From Duganella sp. SG902 (GTDB lineage: Bacteria > Pseudomonadota > Gammaproteobacteria > Burkholderiales > Burkholderiaceae_D), in the NCBI RefSeq assembly GCF_013376005.1, contig NZ_JABMJK010000012.1, forward strand, positions 1 to 64,000: 64,000 bases of DNA, given 5' to 3'. Shown here piece by piece: positions 8,488 to 16,276 of the stretch. Position numbers and translations under genes: made by a program. The notes beneath the pieces are model-generated. The model had not been told where the DNA came from. It saw nothing but the letters and a program-made list of their open reading frames with translations, and made no database searches. Positions within the stretch are counted from its first letter, which is position 1; each line of letters begins with the position of its first letter.

Positions 8488-9058
8488 GCATTTGATTATC
8501 AAGGGCCGTGAAGTAGTGGAAGACGACTGGCAGGTGCTGCGTCTGGCCGAGCCGGTGGACGGCGCGCCGCCGCACGATCCGGCTACCGTGTCGGTCCCCG
8601 CCGGCAAATTCATCGTGCCACTGAGCCTGTGGCTGGTGCAGCGCGAGGTGCTGGCCGCGCGCACCGCCGCCGGCGAGATCGCCGTGTGGATCGCCTCCGA
8701 CGAGCGTCCCGAAACGCTGAAAGGCCTGCTGGACCAGTTCCCGCTGATCGCCGTCGACTTCCCGAAATTCACCGATGGCCGCGGCTATTCGATCGCCTAC
8801 AACCTGCGCACCCGCCTGGGCTGGACCGGCGAACTGCGCGCCATCGGCGACGTGCTGCGCGACCAGCTGTTCTCGATGCGGCGCGTGGGCTTCGACGCCT
8901 ACTCGGTGCGCGCCGACCGCGATCCGCACGACGCGCTGAAAGGCCTGTCCGATTTCTCCGAAACCTATCAGGCGTCGGTCGATCAGAAAGTGCCGCTGTT
9001 CCGCCGCCACGCGCGCCCCGCGCCGGTGGTGGCCAACAACGACGGCGCCGGCATTTGA
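8480..9058 (+). CDS. DUF934 protein, sulfite-reduction accessory
   Basis: A 192-residue soluble protein of the DUF934 (PF06073) family, found almost only between cysI and cysH in proteobacteria. Characteristic blocks are the WIASDERPETL strand-loop, FPKFTDGRGYSIAYNLRTRLGW and the conserved RAIGDVLRDQLFSMRRVGFDAYSV split across two helices. The biochemical role is not established; context suggests help in assembling or feeding electrons to CysI. I chose the ATG at 8480 because GGAGAGG sits 6 bases upstream. It overlaps the cysI stop, suggesting translational coupling. Confidence 0.88.
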   Translation: MSKHLIIKGREVVEDDWQVLRLAEPVDGAPPHDPATVSVPAGKFIVPLSLWLVQREVLAARTAAGEIAVWIASDERPETLKGLLDQFPLIAVDFPKFTDGRGYSIAYNLRTRLGWTGELRAIGDVLRDQLFSMRRVGFDAYSVRADRDPHDALKGLSDFSETYQASVDQKVPLFRRHARPAPVVANNDGAGI

Positions 9059-9069
9059 TTGGAGTAGTG

Positions 9070-9783
9070 ATGAGTGACCTGAGCAAGCTGATTGCGGACA
9101 CGCGCGCCACGCTGTCCCGCATCGCCAGCGATTTCAGCCCCGCCGTCTTCGCCTCCTCGCTGGCGGCCGAGGACATGGTGCTGACCGACCTGATACTGAA
9201 GGGCGGCTACGACATCGGCATCTTCTCGCTTGAAACCGGCCGCCTGCACAAGGAAACGCTGGCCATGCTGGACAAGGTGAAAGCGCACTACGGCTACGAG
9301 ATCGCGGTGTTCAAGCCGCAGGCCGAGGCGGTGGAGGCCTACGTGGCGCAGCATGGCCTGAACGCCTTCTACAACAGCGTGGAGATGCGCAAGGAATGCT
9401 GCCGCATCCGCAAGGTCGAGCCGCTGGGCCGCGCCCTGCTGGGCAAGAAGGCCTGGGTCACCGGCCAGCGCCGCGCGCAAGCCGCCACCCGCACCTCGCT
9501 GATGGTGGAGGAGGACGATCCGGCGCACTTCATGACCAAGTTTAATCCGCTGGCCGACTGGTCGGAGGAGGATGTGTGGAACTACATCCGCGAGAATAAC
9601 GTGCCGTACAACGCGCTGCACGATCAGGGTTATCCGTCGATCGGCTGCGAGCCCTGCACCCGCGCCATCCAGCCAGGCGAGGACGTCCGCGCCGGCCGCT
9701 GGTGGTGGGAGAATCCGGAATCGAAGGAATGCGGCCTGCACGTGGTCGACGGTAAACTGATACGCATTAAATCCGTGGCCTGA
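9070..9783 (+). CDS. cysH: Adenylyl-sulfate (APS) reductase, CysH family
   Basis: Reduces activated sulfate to sulfite using thioredoxin. The 237-residue protein starts at ATG 9070 after GGAGTAGTG. It has the PP-loop-like N-terminal fold (FASSLAAEDMVLTDL, SLETGRLHKETL). It also carries the four cysteines that bind a [4Fe-4S] cluster in APS reductases: Cys110-Cys111 (KECCRIRKV) and Cys193/Cys196 (IGCEPC), plus the C-terminal catalytic ECGLHV motif. Enterobacterial PAPS reductases lack the CC/CxxC pairs, so the substrate is most likely APS rather than PAPS. That fits the lack of a cysC kinase nearby and CysN ending without a kinase domain. A palindromic repeat begins two bases after the stop. 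Confidence 0.94.
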   Translation: MSDLSKLIADTRATLSRIASDFSPAVFASSLAAEDMVLTDLILKGGYDIGIFSLETGRLHKETLAMLDKVKAHYGYEIAVFKPQAEAVEAYVAQHGLNAFYNSVEMRKECCRIRKVEPLGRALLGKKAWVTGQRRAQAATRTSLMVEEDDPAHFMTKFNPLADWSEEDVWNYIRENNVPYNALHDQGYPSIGCEPCTRAIQPGEDVRAGRWWWENPESKECGLHVVDGKLIRIKSVA

Positions 9784-9784
9784 T

Positions 9785-9862
9785 GTCATTCCCGCGAAGG
9801 CGGGAATCCATAGGCCACGTCCGAAGTTACTCAGCATGGATTCCCGCCTTCGCGGGAATGAC
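9785..9862. repeat. REP-like bipartite palindrome, copy 1 (cysH-cysD gap)
   Basis: Two perfect inverted 27-bp arms (9785-9811 and 9836-9862) surround a 24-base spacer. Each arm begins or ends with GTCATTCCCGCG or its complement and is itself a small hairpin (CCCGCGAAGGCGGG). The spacer, read on the minus strand, begins GCTGAG, as in the other copies. It fills most of the gap between two co-directional cys genes. Confidence 0.9.
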
Positions 9863-9883
9863 GATAACAAATAGGTTAGTTCA

Positions 9884-10813
9884 ATGAACGCTCTAGTAGA
9901 TAACAACGCGCACATGAATTCGCGCCACCTCGACGCACTGGAATCGGAAGCGATCCACATCATGCGTGAAGTCGCCGCCGAATGCAGCAACCCCGCCCTG
10001 CTGTTCTCGGGCGGCAAGGACTCTGTGGTCCTGCTGCGCATCGCGGAGAAGGCTTTCCGTCCTGGTAAATTCCCGTTCCCGTTGGTGCACGTCGACACCG
10101 GCCACAATTTTGAGGAAGTCATCACCTTCCGCGACAAGCGCGTGGCCGAACTGGGCGAGCGCCTGATCGTCGGCTCGGTGGAAGAGTCGATCCGCAAGGG
10201 CACCGTGCGCCTGCGCAATCCGCAAACCGATTCGCGCAACGCCGCGCAGGCCGTGACGCTGCTGGAAACCATCGCCGAACACGGCTTCGACGCCTGCATC
10301 GGCGGCGCCCGCCGCGATGAGGAGAAGGCGCGCGCCAAGGAGCGCATCTTCTCCTTCCGCGACGAATTCGGCCAGTGGGATCCAAAGTCGCAGCGCCCCG
10401 AACTGTGGGACCTGTATAACACCCGCGTGCACCCGGGCGAGAACATGCGCGTGTTCCCGATCTCGAACTGGACCGAGCTGGATGTGTGGCAGTACATCGC
10501 CCGCGAAAAGCTGGAACTGCCGCCGATCTACTTCGCGCACGAACGCCAGGTCATCCCGCGCAACGGCCTGCTGGTGCCGCTGACCGACCTGACCCCGGCG
10601 CGCGAAGGCGAAACCGTCGAAACCCAGGTGGTGCGCTTCCGCACCGTGGGCGATATCTCCTGCACCTGCCCCGTGTCCTCGGACGCGGCGACCGTGGAGC
10701 AGATCATCGCCGAAACCGCGATCACGCAAGTGACCGAACGCGGCGCCACCCGCATGGACGACCAGACGTCCGAAGCCTCGATGGAAAAACGTAAAAAAGC
10801 AGGATACTTCTAA
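9884..10813 (+). CDS. cysD: Sulfate adenylyltransferase subunit 2 (ATP sulfurylase small subunit)
   Basis: Catalyses ATP + sulfate to APS + PPi together with the GTPase CysN. The 309-residue product has the PP-loop FSGGKDSVVLLRIAEKAF (SGGKDS at 42-47), LHVDTGHNF-type strand (PLVHVDTGHNFEEVI), the conserved GGARRDEEKARAKER stretch and FPISNWTELDVW, all typical of CysD. ATG 9884 is used; an alternative ATG lies at 9914. The stop codon overlaps the cysN start by one base (TAATG), so the subunits are translationally coupled. Confidence 0.96.
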   Translation: MNALVDNNAHMNSRHLDALESEAIHIMREVAAECSNPALLFSGGKDSVVLLRIAEKAFRPGKFPFPLVHVDTGHNFEEVITFRDKRVAELGERLIVGSVEESIRKGTVRLRNPQTDSRNAAQAVTLLETIAEHGFDACIGGARRDEEKARAKERIFSFRDEFGQWDPKSQRPELWDLYNTRVHPGENMRVFPISNWTELDVWQYIAREKLELPPIYFAHERQVIPRNGLLVPLTDLTPAREGETVETQVVRFRTVGDISCTCPVSSDAATVEQIIAETAITQVTERGATRMDDQTSEASMEKRKKAGYF

Positions 10814-12105
10814 TGACTACGACTACTACCGAACAAAGCCTGCTGCGCTTCATCACCGCCGGCTCCGTCGATGATGGCAAGTCCACCCTGATCGGCCGCC
10901 TGCTGTTCGACAGCAAAGGCATCTTCGCCGACCAGCTGGACGCCATGTCGCGCTCCAAGCACAAGCGAACCGTGGGCGACACCGTCGACCTGTCGCTGCT
11001 GACCGACGGCCTGGAAGCCGAACGCGAACAAGGCATCACCATCGACGTGGCCTACCGCTACTTCGCCACCCCCAAGCGCAAGTTCATCATCGCCGACACG
11101 CCGGGCCACGAACAGTACACCCGCAACATGGTGACCGGCGCCTCGACCGCCGATGCGGTCATCATCCTGGTGGACGTGTCGAAAGTGAAGCTGCGCGAGG
11201 ACGGCGGCGTCGATCTGCTGATCCAGACCAAGCGCCACTCGACCATCGCCCACCTGCTGCAGATCGAGCACGTGATCGTGGCCGTCAACAAGATGGACCT
11301 GGTGAACTACGACCAGGATATCTACAACCGCATCGTCAAGGCCTACGGCGAGTTTGCGGCGTCGCTGGGCCTGAAGGACATCACGCCGATTCCGCTGTCC
11401 GCCCTGACCGGCGACAACGTGGTGGAAAAGAGCGAGAAGCTGGGCTGGTACCAGGGTCCTACCCTGATCGAGCTGCTGGAATCGCTGTCGGTGTACGACG
11501 AATCGCACGACGCGCCATTCCGCTTCCCGGTGCAGCTGGTGGCGCGCCACAACGGCCACGAAGCCAACGACTTCCGCGGCTACATGGGCCGCATCGAATC
11601 CGGCAAGGTGTCGGTGGGCGACAAGCTGGTGGTGCAGCCATCGGGTCAGAGCGCGACCGTGAAGGATATCGTCACGCTGGAGGGTTCGCACCAGTCGGCG
11701 GTGGCGGGACAGTCGGTCACGCTGCTGCTGGAAGAGTACCTGGACATCTCGCGCGGCGACCTGCTGGCCAGCGCCGACCAGCCGGCCACGCAGCTCAAGC
11801 AGCTGAAGGCCGACGTGTGCTGGATGTCCGACGAGCCGCTGGACGTGCGCCGCAAGTACTGGATCAAGCATGGCACCAAGCAGACCTCGGCGAAGATCAA
11901 GACGATCGAGTCCCTGCTGGACATCAATACCCAGCAGCGCCACAGCGCCGATGGCCTGAAGCTGAACGACATCGCCACCATTGAGCTGAGCGTGCAACAG
12001 CCGCTGGCGGCCGACGCCTACAGCGACATCCGCGCCACCGGCGCCTTCATCCTGATCGATGAGGTCACGCACCAAACCGTCGCCGCCGGCATGATCCGCC
12101 TGTAA
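10813..12105 (+). CDS. cysN: Sulfate adenylyltransferase subunit 1 (GTPase)
   Basis: Elongation-factor-like GTPase that drives CysD-catalysed APS synthesis. G-motifs are visible: GSVDDGKSTLIGRL (G1), EREQGITIDVAYRYF (G2), DTPGHEQYTRNM (G3) and NKMDLV (G4). EF-Tu-like beta-barrels follow, ending near residue 430. The length is that of a stand-alone CysN; the fused C-terminal APS kinase (CysC) found in some bacteria is absent. That agrees with an APS-reducing CysH. It is the fifth gene of the cys run and is followed by a palindromic repeat. Confidence 0.96.
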   Translation: MTTTTTEQSLLRFITAGSVDDGKSTLIGRLLFDSKGIFADQLDAMSRSKHKRTVGDTVDLSLLTDGLEAEREQGITIDVAYRYFATPKRKFIIADTPGHEQYTRNMVTGASTADAVIILVDVSKVKLREDGGVDLLIQTKRHSTIAHLLQIEHVIVAVNKMDLVNYDQDIYNRIVKAYGEFAASLGLKDITPIPLSALTGDNVVEKSEKLGWYQGPTLIELLESLSVYDESHDAPFRFPVQLVARHNGHEANDFRGYMGRIESGKVSVGDKLVVQPSGQSATVKDIVTLEGSHQSAVAGQSVTLLLEEYLDISRGDLLASADQPATQLKQLKADVCWMSDEPLDVRRKYWIKHGTKQTSAKIKTIESLLDINTQQRHSADGLKLNDIATIELSVQQPLAADAYSDIRATGAFILIDEVTHQTVAAGMIRL

Positions 12106-12121
12106 CAGCAACCCCACCCCC

Positions 12122-12199
12122 GTCATCCCGGCGCAGGCCGGGATCCATGCTGAGTATCCCGCCCAGCGTTCCATGGATTCCGGCCTGCGCCGGAATGAC
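12122..12199. repeat. REP-like bipartite palindrome, copy 2 (cysN-cobA gap)
   Basis: Same 78-bp architecture as copy 1: 27-bp arms (12122-12148, 12173-12199) with two mismatches and a 24-base spacer starting GCTGAGTA. The arm core is GTCATCCCGGCGCAGGCCGG, a diverged version of copy 1. It lies between two co-directional genes. Confidence 0.88.
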
Positions 12200-12228
12200 G
12201 ACGCCACAGCCAACAAAAGAATCACGCC

Positions 12229-12948
12229 ATGGCCACTTTTGGAAAAGTGTATCTGATCGGCGCCGGCCCCGGAGCGCAGGATCTCATCACCCTGCGCGGC
12301 GCGCGCCTGCTGGCGCAGGCCGACATCGTGCTGCACGACGCGCTGGTGACGCCGGAAATGCTGGAACTGTGCCCGCAGGCCGAGAAGATCCCGGTCGGCA
12401 AGCGCAGTGGCCAGCGATCGGTGGCGCAGCAGTTCATCAACCAGCAACTGGTGGAAGCGGCCCAGCGCGCCCGGCTGGTGGTGCGCCTGAAAGGCGGCGA
12501 CCCCATGATGTTCGGCCGCGCCGACGAGGAACTGCGCGCGCTGGAGGAAGCCGGCATCGAGGTCGACATCGTCCCCGGCATCACCACCGCGCTGGCCGCG
12601 GCGGCCGCCACCAAACAGCCGCTGACCAAGCGCGGCATCGCCCGCAGCGTGGCCTTCTTCACCTCCTCCACAGCGCCGGAACACTCCGACCACGACGCCA
12701 TCCCGGAAACCGACACCCTGATCCAGTACATGGGCGGACGCGAAGCCATCGCCACCGCCGAACGGCTGCTGGCCCACGGCCACGCGCCGGACAAGCCGGT
12801 GGTGGTGATCGAAAACGTCAGCCGCGCCGACCAGCAGATCCAGCGCATGACCATCGCCCAGCTGACGCAGGGCCTGGGCACACCGCACGGCCCGGTGCTG
12901 GTGATGATCGGCGAAGCCATGCGCCCACGCGAGCATCAACGAGATTAG
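12229..12948 (+). CDS. cobA: Uroporphyrinogen-III C-methyltransferase
   Basis: Makes precorrin-2 from uroporphyrinogen III with two SAM-dependent methylations, the committed step to the siroheme used by CysI. The 239-residue protein is the single-domain (SUMT) form: GKVYLIGAGPGAQDLITLRGARLL at the start, then VRLKGGDPMMFGRADEEL, VVPGITTALAAAAA-type loop and a C-terminal GPVLVMIGEAM. The N-terminal CysG dehydrogenase/chelatase domain is missing. A separate CbiX chelatase is encoded at 15902-16276, so siroheme synthesis is split. It ends the sulfate cluster. Confidence 0.95.
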   Translation: MATFGKVYLIGAGPGAQDLITLRGARLLAQADIVLHDALVTPEMLELCPQAEKIPVGKRSGQRSVAQQFINQQLVEAAQRARLVVRLKGGDPMMFGRADEELRALEEAGIEVDIVPGITTALAAAAATKQPLTKRGIARSVAFFTSSTAPEHSDHDAIPETDTLIQYMGGREAIATAERLLAHGHAPDKPVVVIENVSRADQQIQRMTIAQLTQGLGTPHGPVLVMIGEAMRPREHQRD

Positions 12949-13028
12949 CAGGACAATAGTCATCCAACTCCGCGCCTGACTTCCATTTTTCGGTATTAGA
13001 ATAGCCATTCCCACCAATAGAGGTAGTA

Positions 13029-13730
13029 ATGGACATCGTTCAACGACTGGAAAGCGCCTGGCAAACCCACGCCGAGGGCCATTTTGAAGCCGCCTTGCGG
13101 GAATATCGCGCGCTATTCGATGACGCCGAGGCAGCCTCGCTGCGCCTGTCCTACATCCTGGCAGCCTGGGCCAAGCTGGCGGAGGAATACCTGCCCGCCC
13201 ACCATGCGCTGGTGGACCTGCGCAACCGCCTGACCAACGAACTGCCATCCGCGCCGCAGCTGTTCCACGATATCCGCATCATCAACGACAAGCTGGGCGA
13301 CCTGCAGAACACCTACCACTTGTTCCAGACCCTGCCGGAAGCGCAGGCGCAGCAGAACGCGCGCGCCGCCCTGCCCTCCATCATGGCTTGCGGCGACTAC
13401 GCGCTGGCACGCCGCTACCTGCCGCAGCCCGAGCACCATCTGGCGCTGGCGGCCATGCAGCTGAATGAGCTGAAGAACAACATCAACGTGCTGACCAACG
13501 AAGGCATGGCCGACATGCTGGCCGAGGTATTCAACTACACCACCGAAGTGGCGCTGGTGCTGGACTTGCTGAACGGCTGCGGCGATACTGATGCGGCGGC
13601 GATCGCGCGCCAGCAAGCCGTATCGCTGGTGCAGTCGCCGGAAGCGCGCGCCTGCGTGCAGGCGGAGCTGGATGCTCCCGGCACCACGCTGGATGCCATG
13701 GTTGAACTTCAAAATTCGGTAACCGCATAG
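13029..13730 (+). CDS. Hypothetical helical protein
   Basis: I do not recognise a named family. The 233-residue product is soluble and almost entirely alpha-helical in composition, rich in Ala and Leu with aromatic residues at TPR-like spacing (FEAALREYRALFDDAEAASLRLSY and similar), so it may be a helical-repeat protein. There is no signal peptide or membrane segment. GAGGTAGTA precedes the ATG. The TAG stop overlaps the GTG start of the next gene by one base, so it is probably coupled to the glutaminyl cyclase-like protein. Confidence 0.75.
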   Translation: MDIVQRLESAWQTHAEGHFEAALREYRALFDDAEAASLRLSYILAAWAKLAEEYLPAHHALVDLRNRLTNELPSAPQLFHDIRIINDKLGDLQNTYHLFQTLPEAQAQQNARAALPSIMACGDYALARRYLPQPEHHLALAAMQLNELKNNINVLTNEGMADMLAEVFNYTTEVALVLDLLNGCGDTDAAAIARQQAVSLVQSPEARACVQAELDAPGTTLDAMVELQNSVTA

Positions 13731-14494
13731 TGAAAAAGATTGTCGCCCAAGCCCTCCTCCTCGCCTCCCTGCTGCCATCGGCCCATGCGGCCATTCCCAC
13801 CTACGACTACAAGGTGGTGCGCAGCTACCCACACGATACGCAAGCGTTCACCGAAGGCCTGCTGTACCGCGACGGCTTCCTGTACGAGAGCACGGGCCTG
13901 AACGGCAAATCCTCGATCCGCAAGGTCGATCTGGCGTCTGGCAAAGTCCTGCAGAGCAAAGACATTCCGCCGCAGTATTTCGGCGAAGGCCTGACGGTAT
14001 GGGGCGACACCCTGGTCGGCCTGACGTGGCAAACACAGACCGGTTTCGTGTTCGACCTGAAGACTTTTGAACTGAAAAACCAGTTCGCCTATCCCGGCGA
14101 GGGTTGGGGCCTGACCCACAACGGCAAAGAATTGATCATGAGCGACGGCACCTCGACGCTGCGCTTCCTCGATCCGAAGACCTTCCTCGAGGTGCGCCGC
14201 ATCAAGGTGACGGCGGATGGCATCGCGGTCGATCAGCTGAATGAACTGGAGGTGGTGGAAGGTGAAATCTACGCCAACATCTGGCACACGAATACCATCG
14301 CGCGCATCGATCCCGCCAGCGGCAAGATCACCGGCTGGATCGACTTCGGCAAGCTCTATCCCGATGCCGGCAAAGGCCAGAACGCCGAGAACGTCATGAA
14401 CGGCATCGCCTACGACGCCGAGAAGAAGCGCCTGTTCGTCACCGGCAAGCTGTGGCCGAAGATCTACGAAGTGAAGATCATTCCCCGGAAGTGA
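13730..14494 (+). CDS. Glutaminyl-peptide cyclotransferase, exported
   Basis: Member of the plant-type glutamine cyclotransferase family (PF05096), a five-bladed beta-propeller that converts N-terminal Gln of peptides to pyroglutamate. The 254-residue protein has a signal peptide ending near AHAAIP. It shows the family blocks SYPHDTQAFTEGLLYRDG, YFGEGLTVWGD, LTWQTQTGFVFD, GEGWGLTH and LNELEVVEGEIYANIW, and should act in the periplasm. It starts at a GTG that shares one base with the preceding stop codon. The last 17 bases overlap the convergent LysR gene. Confidence 0.9.
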   Translation: MKKIVAQALLLASLLPSAHAAIPTYDYKVVRSYPHDTQAFTEGLLYRDGFLYESTGLNGKSSIRKVDLASGKVLQSKDIPPQYFGEGLTVWGDTLVGLTWQTQTGFVFDLKTFELKNQFAYPGEGWGLTHNGKELIMSDGTSTLRFLDPKTFLEVRRIKVTADGIAVDQLNELEVVEGEIYANIWHTNTIARIDPASGKITGWIDFGKLYPDAGKGQNAENVMNGIAYDAEKKRLFVTGKLWPKIYEVKIIPRK

Positions 14495-15329
14495 ACAAGG
14501 CGATGATCTCGTCCGCGACAGCGCGCACCGGCGCGGCGCGGCGCACGTCCTCGTGCATGACGATCCACAGCTTGCGCTTGACCGGACAGGCCGGCGCCGC
14601 GATGTCCACCAGCACCCCGGCCGGGAAATAGTCGGGCAGCACCGCCACCCCGCAACCCGCCACGGCCGCCTGATACAAGGTGCCCAGATCATTCGACCGC
14701 AGGCAGTAACGGCGTTCGCCGCGCACCTTTTCCAGCCACAGATGCTGCGGCGTGTGCTGCAGCAGTTCGTCATAGCCGAGAAATTCCCATTGTTCCGGCG
14801 CGCGCCGCGCCAGATAAGCCTCGCTCGCGCACAGCCGGTACGCCACCGTCGTCAGCGCGCGCACGGTCAGCCCGGGCGCGGTCGGCCGGTTGTAGCGCAG
14901 CGCGATATCCGACTCGCGCCGCATCAGGTCCGTCTCGCGCGCCTCTCCCCGCAAGTCCAGCTCAACCCCGGGCAGGCGATGCAGCGCCGGCTGCAAACGC
15001 GGCGCCAGTAGCCAGGACGTCAATGCCGGCGGCGCCGACACGCGCACCTTGCCATGCAGCGCCGCCGCGCCGCTGGCCGCGCGCATCAATCCGTGCATGT
15101 GGTCCTCCATCTTGCGCGCATGCGGCACCAGCGAGCGGCCGGCGGCGGTCAGCGACCATCCCTTGGGGAAGCGATCGAACAGCTTGACGCCAAGCGCCGT
15201 CTCCAGCGCGTCGATGCGGCGCGCCACCGTGGTGTGCTCCACCGCCGCCGCGCGCGCGGCGCCGGACAGCGTGCCGGCATCGTGCAGGGCAAGAAAAAAA
15301 CGCAGGTCATCCCAGTCTGGTTGGTTCAT
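14478..15329 (-). CDS. LysR-family transcriptional regulator
   Basis: A 283-residue regulator with an N-terminal winged helix (DDLRFFLALHDAGTLSGAARA...TTVARRIDALE) and a LysR substrate-binding domain. The subgroup resembles the AaeR/GcvA-like set that often controls a divergent neighbour. I prefer ATG 15329 because the only upstream alternative, 15344, lies inside a palindrome (15330-15345) that looks like its own operator. The divergent lipocalin-like gene starts 89 bases away and is the likely target. It is convergent with and overlaps the cyclotransferase gene. Confidence 0.9.
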   Translation of the reverse strand: MNQPDWDDLRFFLALHDAGTLSGAARAAAVEHTTVARRIDALETALGVKLFDRFPKGWSLTAAGRSLVPHARKMEDHMHGLMRAASGAAALHGKVRVSAPPALTSWLLAPRLQPALHRLPGVELDLRGEARETDLMRRESDIALRYNRPTAPGLTVRALTTVAYRLCASEAYLARRAPEQWEFLGYDELLQHTPQHLWLEKVRGERRYCLRSNDLGTLYQAAVAGCGVAVLPDYFPAGVLVDIAAPACPVKRKLWIVMHEDVRRAAPVRAVADEIIALFTSGE

Positions 15330-15345
15330 TGTGCAATTATGCACA
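15330..15345. promoter_or_regulatory. Palindromic operator candidate between LysR gene and divergent gene
   Basis: TGTGCA-ATTA-TGCACA is a perfect 6+6 inverted repeat with the T-N(11)-A shape of LysR-binding sites. It directly abuts the preferred LysR start codon at 15329. It would allow autorepression and control of the divergent gene. Function is inferred from position and symmetry. Confidence 0.5.
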
Positions 15346-15418
15346 CAAAACGCGCGAATTTAGGGAATTTCGCTCAGCGCTCGACAGCGCTATCGTGTCT
15401 TTATTTAAGGAGATGACG

Positions 15419-15910
15419 ATGAAACTGTTGAACCGAATGTTTTGCCTGTTTATGTGGGTGCCCGCCCACCACGCCGCGATGGCCGCCCAGCCCTTTCCGT
15501 TGGCCGGTACATGGACGCTGGTGGTCGCCGACCGCCTGCTGCCGGACGGCACGCGCGTGCCGGACTACGGCGATGCGCCGGCCGGCCTGATGATGATCGA
15601 TGCCGACGGCCGCTATACGGTGCAAATCTATCAGCACGGACGCCCGCGCTTCGCCAGCGGCGACAAGAAAAACGGCACGGCGCAGGAGTTGCGCGCCGCC
15701 GTGGAGGGATCGAGCACGCACTTCGGCCGGCTCGCCATCGACGAGCCTTCACGCACGCTGACCTTCATCATTGAAAGCGCCGCCTTTTCAAACTGGGAAG
15801 GCACGCGGCAGGAACGCCGCTATGAACTGAACGGCGATGAACTGAGATACCGTGTGCCGGCGCGGCCGGACGGGCAGGTGCCGCTGTCCGTGTGGCGCAG
15901 GTTACGCTAA
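15419..15910 (+). CDS. Lipocalin-like domain protein, exported
   Basis: A 163-residue protein with a hydrophobic N-terminal signal (about residues 1-24, ending near AAMAAQ), then a small beta-rich domain resembling the lipocalin-like PF13924 family: LAGTWTLVVADRLLPDG, GLMMIDADGRYTVQIY, FGRLAIDEPSRTLTF and RYELNGDELRY. It may bind a small hydrophobic ligand; none is known. AAGGAG lies exactly six bases upstream of ATG 15419, which decides the start over 15413. It is divergent from the LysR gene and probably controlled by it. It overlaps the end of cbiX by nine bases. Confidence 0.8.
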   Translation: MKLLNRMFCLFMWVPAHHAAMAAQPFPLAGTWTLVVADRLLPDGTRVPDYGDAPAGLMMIDADGRYTVQIYQHGRPRFASGDKKNGTAQELRAAVEGSSTHFGRLAIDEPSRTLTFIIESAAFSNWEGTRQERRYELNGDELRYRVPARPDGQVPLSVWRRLR

Positions 15911-16276
15911 GGCGCCGACGCAGTAGTCGGACAGCGCTTGCAGGACGGCCGCGTTTTCGCCGGCCGCCTCCACCACCTTTAGTTTCACCTGCGGGTAAGC
16001 CACGCGCAGATCGTCCAGCATCACCGGCAGGTCGCGCAGCACATGGCCGCCCTGGCCCAGGAACACCGGCACCACGGTGATGTCGTCGATGCCGTCGGCG
16101 CTCAGCGCGGCCACCAACTCCGGCAGGCGTGGCGACATCAGCTCGAGAAACGCCAGTTCCACCCTCACCTGCGGCTCACGTGCCTGCGTCATATCACGCA
16201 GGCGCTCGAACGGCGCCGCCCACGAGGCAGCGCGGGCGCCGTGTGCAAACAAGATCAATGCGCGTTGAGTATTCAT
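15902..16276 (-). CDS. cbiX: Sirohydrochlorin chelatase, short CbiX type
   Basis: Inserts Fe2+ (or Co2+) into sirohydrochlorin, the last step to siroheme. The 124-residue form is the small homodimeric CbiX(S)-like chelatase, with the metal/substrate His in LILFAHGARAASW and the second in VPVFLGQGGHVLRDLP. It would complete siroheme synthesis begun by CobA at 12229. Its start codon shares a base with the lptG stop (TGATG), so it is translated as the third gene of lptF-lptG, an unrelated function. The oxidase step (precorrin-2 dehydrogenase) is not in the window. Confidence 0.92.
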   Translation of the reverse strand: MNTQRALILFAHGARAASWAAPFERLRDMTQAREPQVRVELAFLELMSPRLPELVAALSADGIDDITVVPVFLGQGGHVLRDLPVMLDDLRVAYPQVKLKVVEAAGENAAVLQALSDYCVGALA

